Of a stretch of DNA of 64,000 nucleotides, positions 62,128-64,000 are shown in pieces (position 1 is the stretch's first letter; each line of letters starts with the position of its first letter). The stretch covers positions 1,209,611 to 1,273,610 of the forward strand of contig NZ_KI392031.1 of the NCBI RefSeq assembly GCF_000158475.2. Direction: 5' to 3'. Origin of the DNA: Oxalobacter paraformigenes (GTDB taxonomy: Bacteria; Pseudomonadota; Gammaproteobacteria; Burkholderiales; Burkholderiaceae_D). A program made the position numbers and the translations under genes. The notes under the pieces were generated by a model. The model was not told the origin of the DNA and did no database searches. It was given only the letters and a program-made list of their open reading frames with translations.

Positions 62128-62962
62128 ATGTTCCCCCCCAAAAAATAAACTCAATAAACTAAACGACAGGCTTATAAACATTGATAATAAAACCGATAAT
62201 CTCCCTGAATTACGACAAAGGCTCATTAATATTGAGTTAAAGATTAACGAATTGAGCGATATAATCGCCCGCGCCCATAAAGATAAAAATTATATTTTTC
62301 AAACAACGATTTCAGATTTATCTTTTTTATTTCAGGATACCTTAACTTCATATACCGTTCCCGCAGTTACTCGTGAAATGAAAAACTCTGAATATAACTT
62401 TGAAGATATAGTTTTTTCTCCAGGAGATTGCGTCATTGATATTGGTGCAAACGTTGGAATTGTTTCTATATATCTTGCGAAAAAGTATCCATTTTTGAAA
62501 ATATATGCTTATGAACCTGTAAAACGAAATTATGACAATTTCGTCAAAAACATAAAATTAAATCAAATACCAGATGGAATTATATTTGCAGAAAACAAAG
62601 CTGTCACAAAAGACGGGCGAAAAATAAAGATGAATTTCGATATTCGAAATAGTGGCGGTTCATTTGCAGAAGAAATTGACAATCATGAAAACATAAATAC
62701 CGGAATAACTGATACTGTAGATTCAATTTCATTGGACAACATTCTTCAAAAATATTCTATAAGGGATCTCAAATTATTAAAAATAGACTGTGAAGGTTTT
62801 GAATATGAAATCTTATACAATACCAAACCAGATAACCTAAAGAAAATTCGCGCTATTCGTGGCGAGTTCCATAATTCCAGCAAAAACAAAAACGCAGAAA
62901 ATCTTTTAAATTTTGCAAAAAAATACATTCCTAACATTTCCATATATATTCATGAAGGATAA
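62128..62962 (+). CDS. FkbM-family methyltransferase, out of frame through a C7 tract (OFF state)
   Basis: AAGGA stands five bases before ATG 62128. The frame then reads Met-Phe-Pro-Pro-Lys-Lys-stop because of seven C at 62133-62139. With one C removed, the sequence runs without a stop from this ATG through a coiled N-terminus (NDRLINIDNKTDNL, ELRQRLINIELKINEL) into the methyltransferase core: DCVIDIGANVGIVSIYLAKK, IYAYEPVKRNYDNF, LKLLKIDCEGFEYEIL. The total span minus one base is a multiple of three (277 residues). The core itself has no other damage. A weak internal TTG at 62252 could give a shorter product. Confidence 0.82.
62133..62139 (+). repeat. C7 homopolymer tract at codon 2-4
   Basis: Seven C directly after ATG-TT. 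C6 or C9 opens the full FkbM frame; C7 and C8 close it after 6 or 11 codons. Confidence 0.85.
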
Positions 62963-63070
62963 CCTTAATATTAATAATTTGCTTTTTAATAAACTTATTT
63001 TCAAAAAAGCAAATTATAAAATATTTACTTTAATCATGTTTATATAAATAAAATAAAGGAAAGAAAAAAA

Positions 63071-63493
63071 ATGGGAATATTTATAGGTTCAAACAGACTG
63101 CTAGATCGGTTACGTACCATCCGCGATATTCTTAAAATGGATATAGAACAATTAGAATGGGACGCACTAATCAATCTTGATGAGAAAATATTAAATCAGT
63201 TTCGGCAAATGGTTTTCGAATTTCACAACCTCTATAACCCCCGTCGCTATTCACAAATATGTAAGGTATTGGAAAAACTGAACAAGACACATCAATGTGT
63301 ACACGTACATGGTAACAACTACGCCCCACGGAGATGTTCAAACACACTCGTTATGCCTTACGCTCTGGAAGTTTTATATGCCCGAAAAGAAAGCTACGAA
63401 TTTTTACCAAGCCAGCATTTCTATCCACGTGAATTCGACATGCCATGCAACCCTGATGCCGACAAAACAGTACTGGGATACTGGAACCTATGA
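63071..63493 (+). CDS. Truncated FkbM-type protein (C-terminal part only)
   Basis: A 140-residue frame with AAAGGAAAG before the ATG. After about 20 residues without similarity it reads LKMDIEQLEWDALINL, the DIEG-type motif of FkbM enzymes, then VFEFHNLYNPRRY, HVHGNNYAP and NPDADKTVLGYWNL. The SAM-binding half is absent, so it cannot be a methyltransferase alone. It may be a gene remnant or a spare C-terminal cassette. Its last six bases overlap the end of rfbB on the other strand. Confidence 0.6.
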   Translation: MGIFIGSNRLLDRLRTIRDILKMDIEQLEWDALINLDEKILNQFRQMVFEFHNLYNPRRYSQICKVLEKLNKTHQCVHVHGNNYAPRRCSNTLVMPYALEVLYARKESYEFLPSQHFYPREFDMPCNPDADKTVLGYWNL

Positions 63494-64000
63494 TCCCAGA
63501 TACCACTCAACCGTCTTGACAATGCCGGTATCAAAATTCTCCTCCGCCCTCCAGCCGAGTTCTTCGGTCAGTTTGGTGGCGTCGATGGCATAGCGCAGGT
63601 CATGCCCTGGCCGATCTGTCACAAAACTGATCAGATCGGCATATTTCCCTTCTTTTCGCGGTTTTTTTTCGTCCAGTATCCGGCAGACTGCATGCACGAT
63701 CTGAAGATTGTGCCGCTCATTATGTCCTCCCACATTGTAGGTTTCACCTGATTTTCCCTGATGGTAGATCAGGTCGATCGCCTTGCAGTGATCCAGTACG
63801 TACAGCCAGTCACGCACGTTCTGGCCGTTCCCATATACCGGGATCGCCTCTCCTGCCAGACATTTGCGGATGATGGTCGGAATCAGCTTTTCGCTATGCT
63901 GTTTGGGTCCATAGTTATTGGAACAGTTTGACGTCGTCACATTCATGCCATACGTATGGTGATAGGCCCTGACAATGAAATCCGATCCCGCCTTGCTGGC
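63488..64000 (-). CDS. rfbB: dTDP-glucose 4,6-dehydratase (rfbB copy 2), start outside window
   Basis: The C-terminal 170 residues of RfbB/RmlB, which makes dTDP-4-keto-6-deoxyglucose. [16 protein letters not shown] at the window edge, [67 protein letters not shown] and ELGWRAEENFDTGIVKTVEWYL form an undamaged end. The frame is open up to base 64000. It should supply the substrate for FdtA and FdtB 9.5 kb away, and other rml genes are likely beyond the edge. Confidence 0.93.
   Translation of the reverse strand, partial: ASKAGSDFIVRAYHHTYGMNVTTSNCSNNYGPKQHSEKLIPTIIRKCLAGEAIPVYGNGQNVRDWLYVLDHCKAIDLIYHQGKSGETYNVGGHNERHNLQIVHAVCRILDEKKPRKEGKYADLISFVTDRPGHDLRYAIDATKLTEELGWRAEENFDTGIVKTVEWYLGS
63736..64000. 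repeat. Right copy of the 265-bp near-identical rfbB repeat, running off the window
   Basis: Partner of 54243-54507 in direct orientation. Identity may continue beyond the window edge. The two copies bracket the hldE-gmhA-GT9-FkbM cassette. Confidence 0.85.

Overview
The window looks like a chromosomal segment of an oxalate-degrading betaproteobacterium, most likely an Oxalobacter species. The anchor is a formyl-CoA:oxalate CoA-transferase (16899-18167) that follows the known Oxalobacter formigenes enzyme closely but is six residues shorter in one loop. It is therefore probably a sister species or divergent strain. This is inference from remembered family sequences; no search was run.

Layout. 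1-7303: the end of an Rrf2-type regulator, a gene-fusion scar (OsmC start joined to an Old Yellow Enzyme tail), and a minus-strand block with a YiiM-like MOSC protein, a purine permease, guanine deaminase and a CopB-type metal ATPase. 7578-13369: two-subunit L-serine dehydratase, then divergent metE and metR. 13736-19593: an HTH protein, an alpha/beta hydrolase, a PAS/AAA+/Fis regulator whose GAFTGA loop is missing, frc, and a cysteine-rich metallo-beta-lactamase-fold protein. Clusters of the same hexamer (TGGCAG/CTGCCA) lie before the regulator and before the MBL gene, which suggests a small regulon around frc. 19815-25059: a coupled hydantoinase-like ATPase and HDAC-fold/zinc-ribbon pair, then purN-rsmB. 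25335-35153: an iron- and heme-controlled locus. hutX, a hutY-like gene and hutW diverge from tonB-exbB-exbD, a receptor, a ChaN-like gene and an ABC exporter, across two promoters that share their -35 region and each carry a Fur box. 35458-46360: housekeeping genes (prmC, dsbB, prfA, homospermidine synthase, a DedA operon, mutL, miaA) and a response regulator without a phospho-acceptor aspartate. 46477-46688: tRNA-Met and tRNA-Phe.

Downstream of tRNA-Phe the sequence becomes visibly AT-rich and is a surface-glycan island (46743-64000). A minus-strand operon (fdtA, fdtB, GT61, GT2, ATP-grasp, MocA oxidoreductase) handles a dTDP-3-amino-3,6-dideoxyhexose pathway. A plus-strand cassette (hldE, gmhA, two GT9 enzymes, a pyruvyl-transferase-like gene, FkbM methyltransferases) lies between two partial copies of rfbB that share about 265 nearly identical bases.

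The most interesting system is in this island. Three glycan genes contain poly-C/poly-G tracts. One FkbM gene (62128-62962) has a strong ribosome-binding site and an ATG followed at once by C7, which puts it out of frame; losing one C restores a 277-residue protein. A C11 tract (59804-59814) lies near the 3' end of the pyruvyl-transferase-like gene, where it decides whether that gene overlaps the next glycosyltransferase. A G7 tract breaks a third gene (46743-47747). Together with decayed FkbM tails and the repeated rfbB, this points to a phase-variable, recombining surface-glycan locus in a gut commensal.
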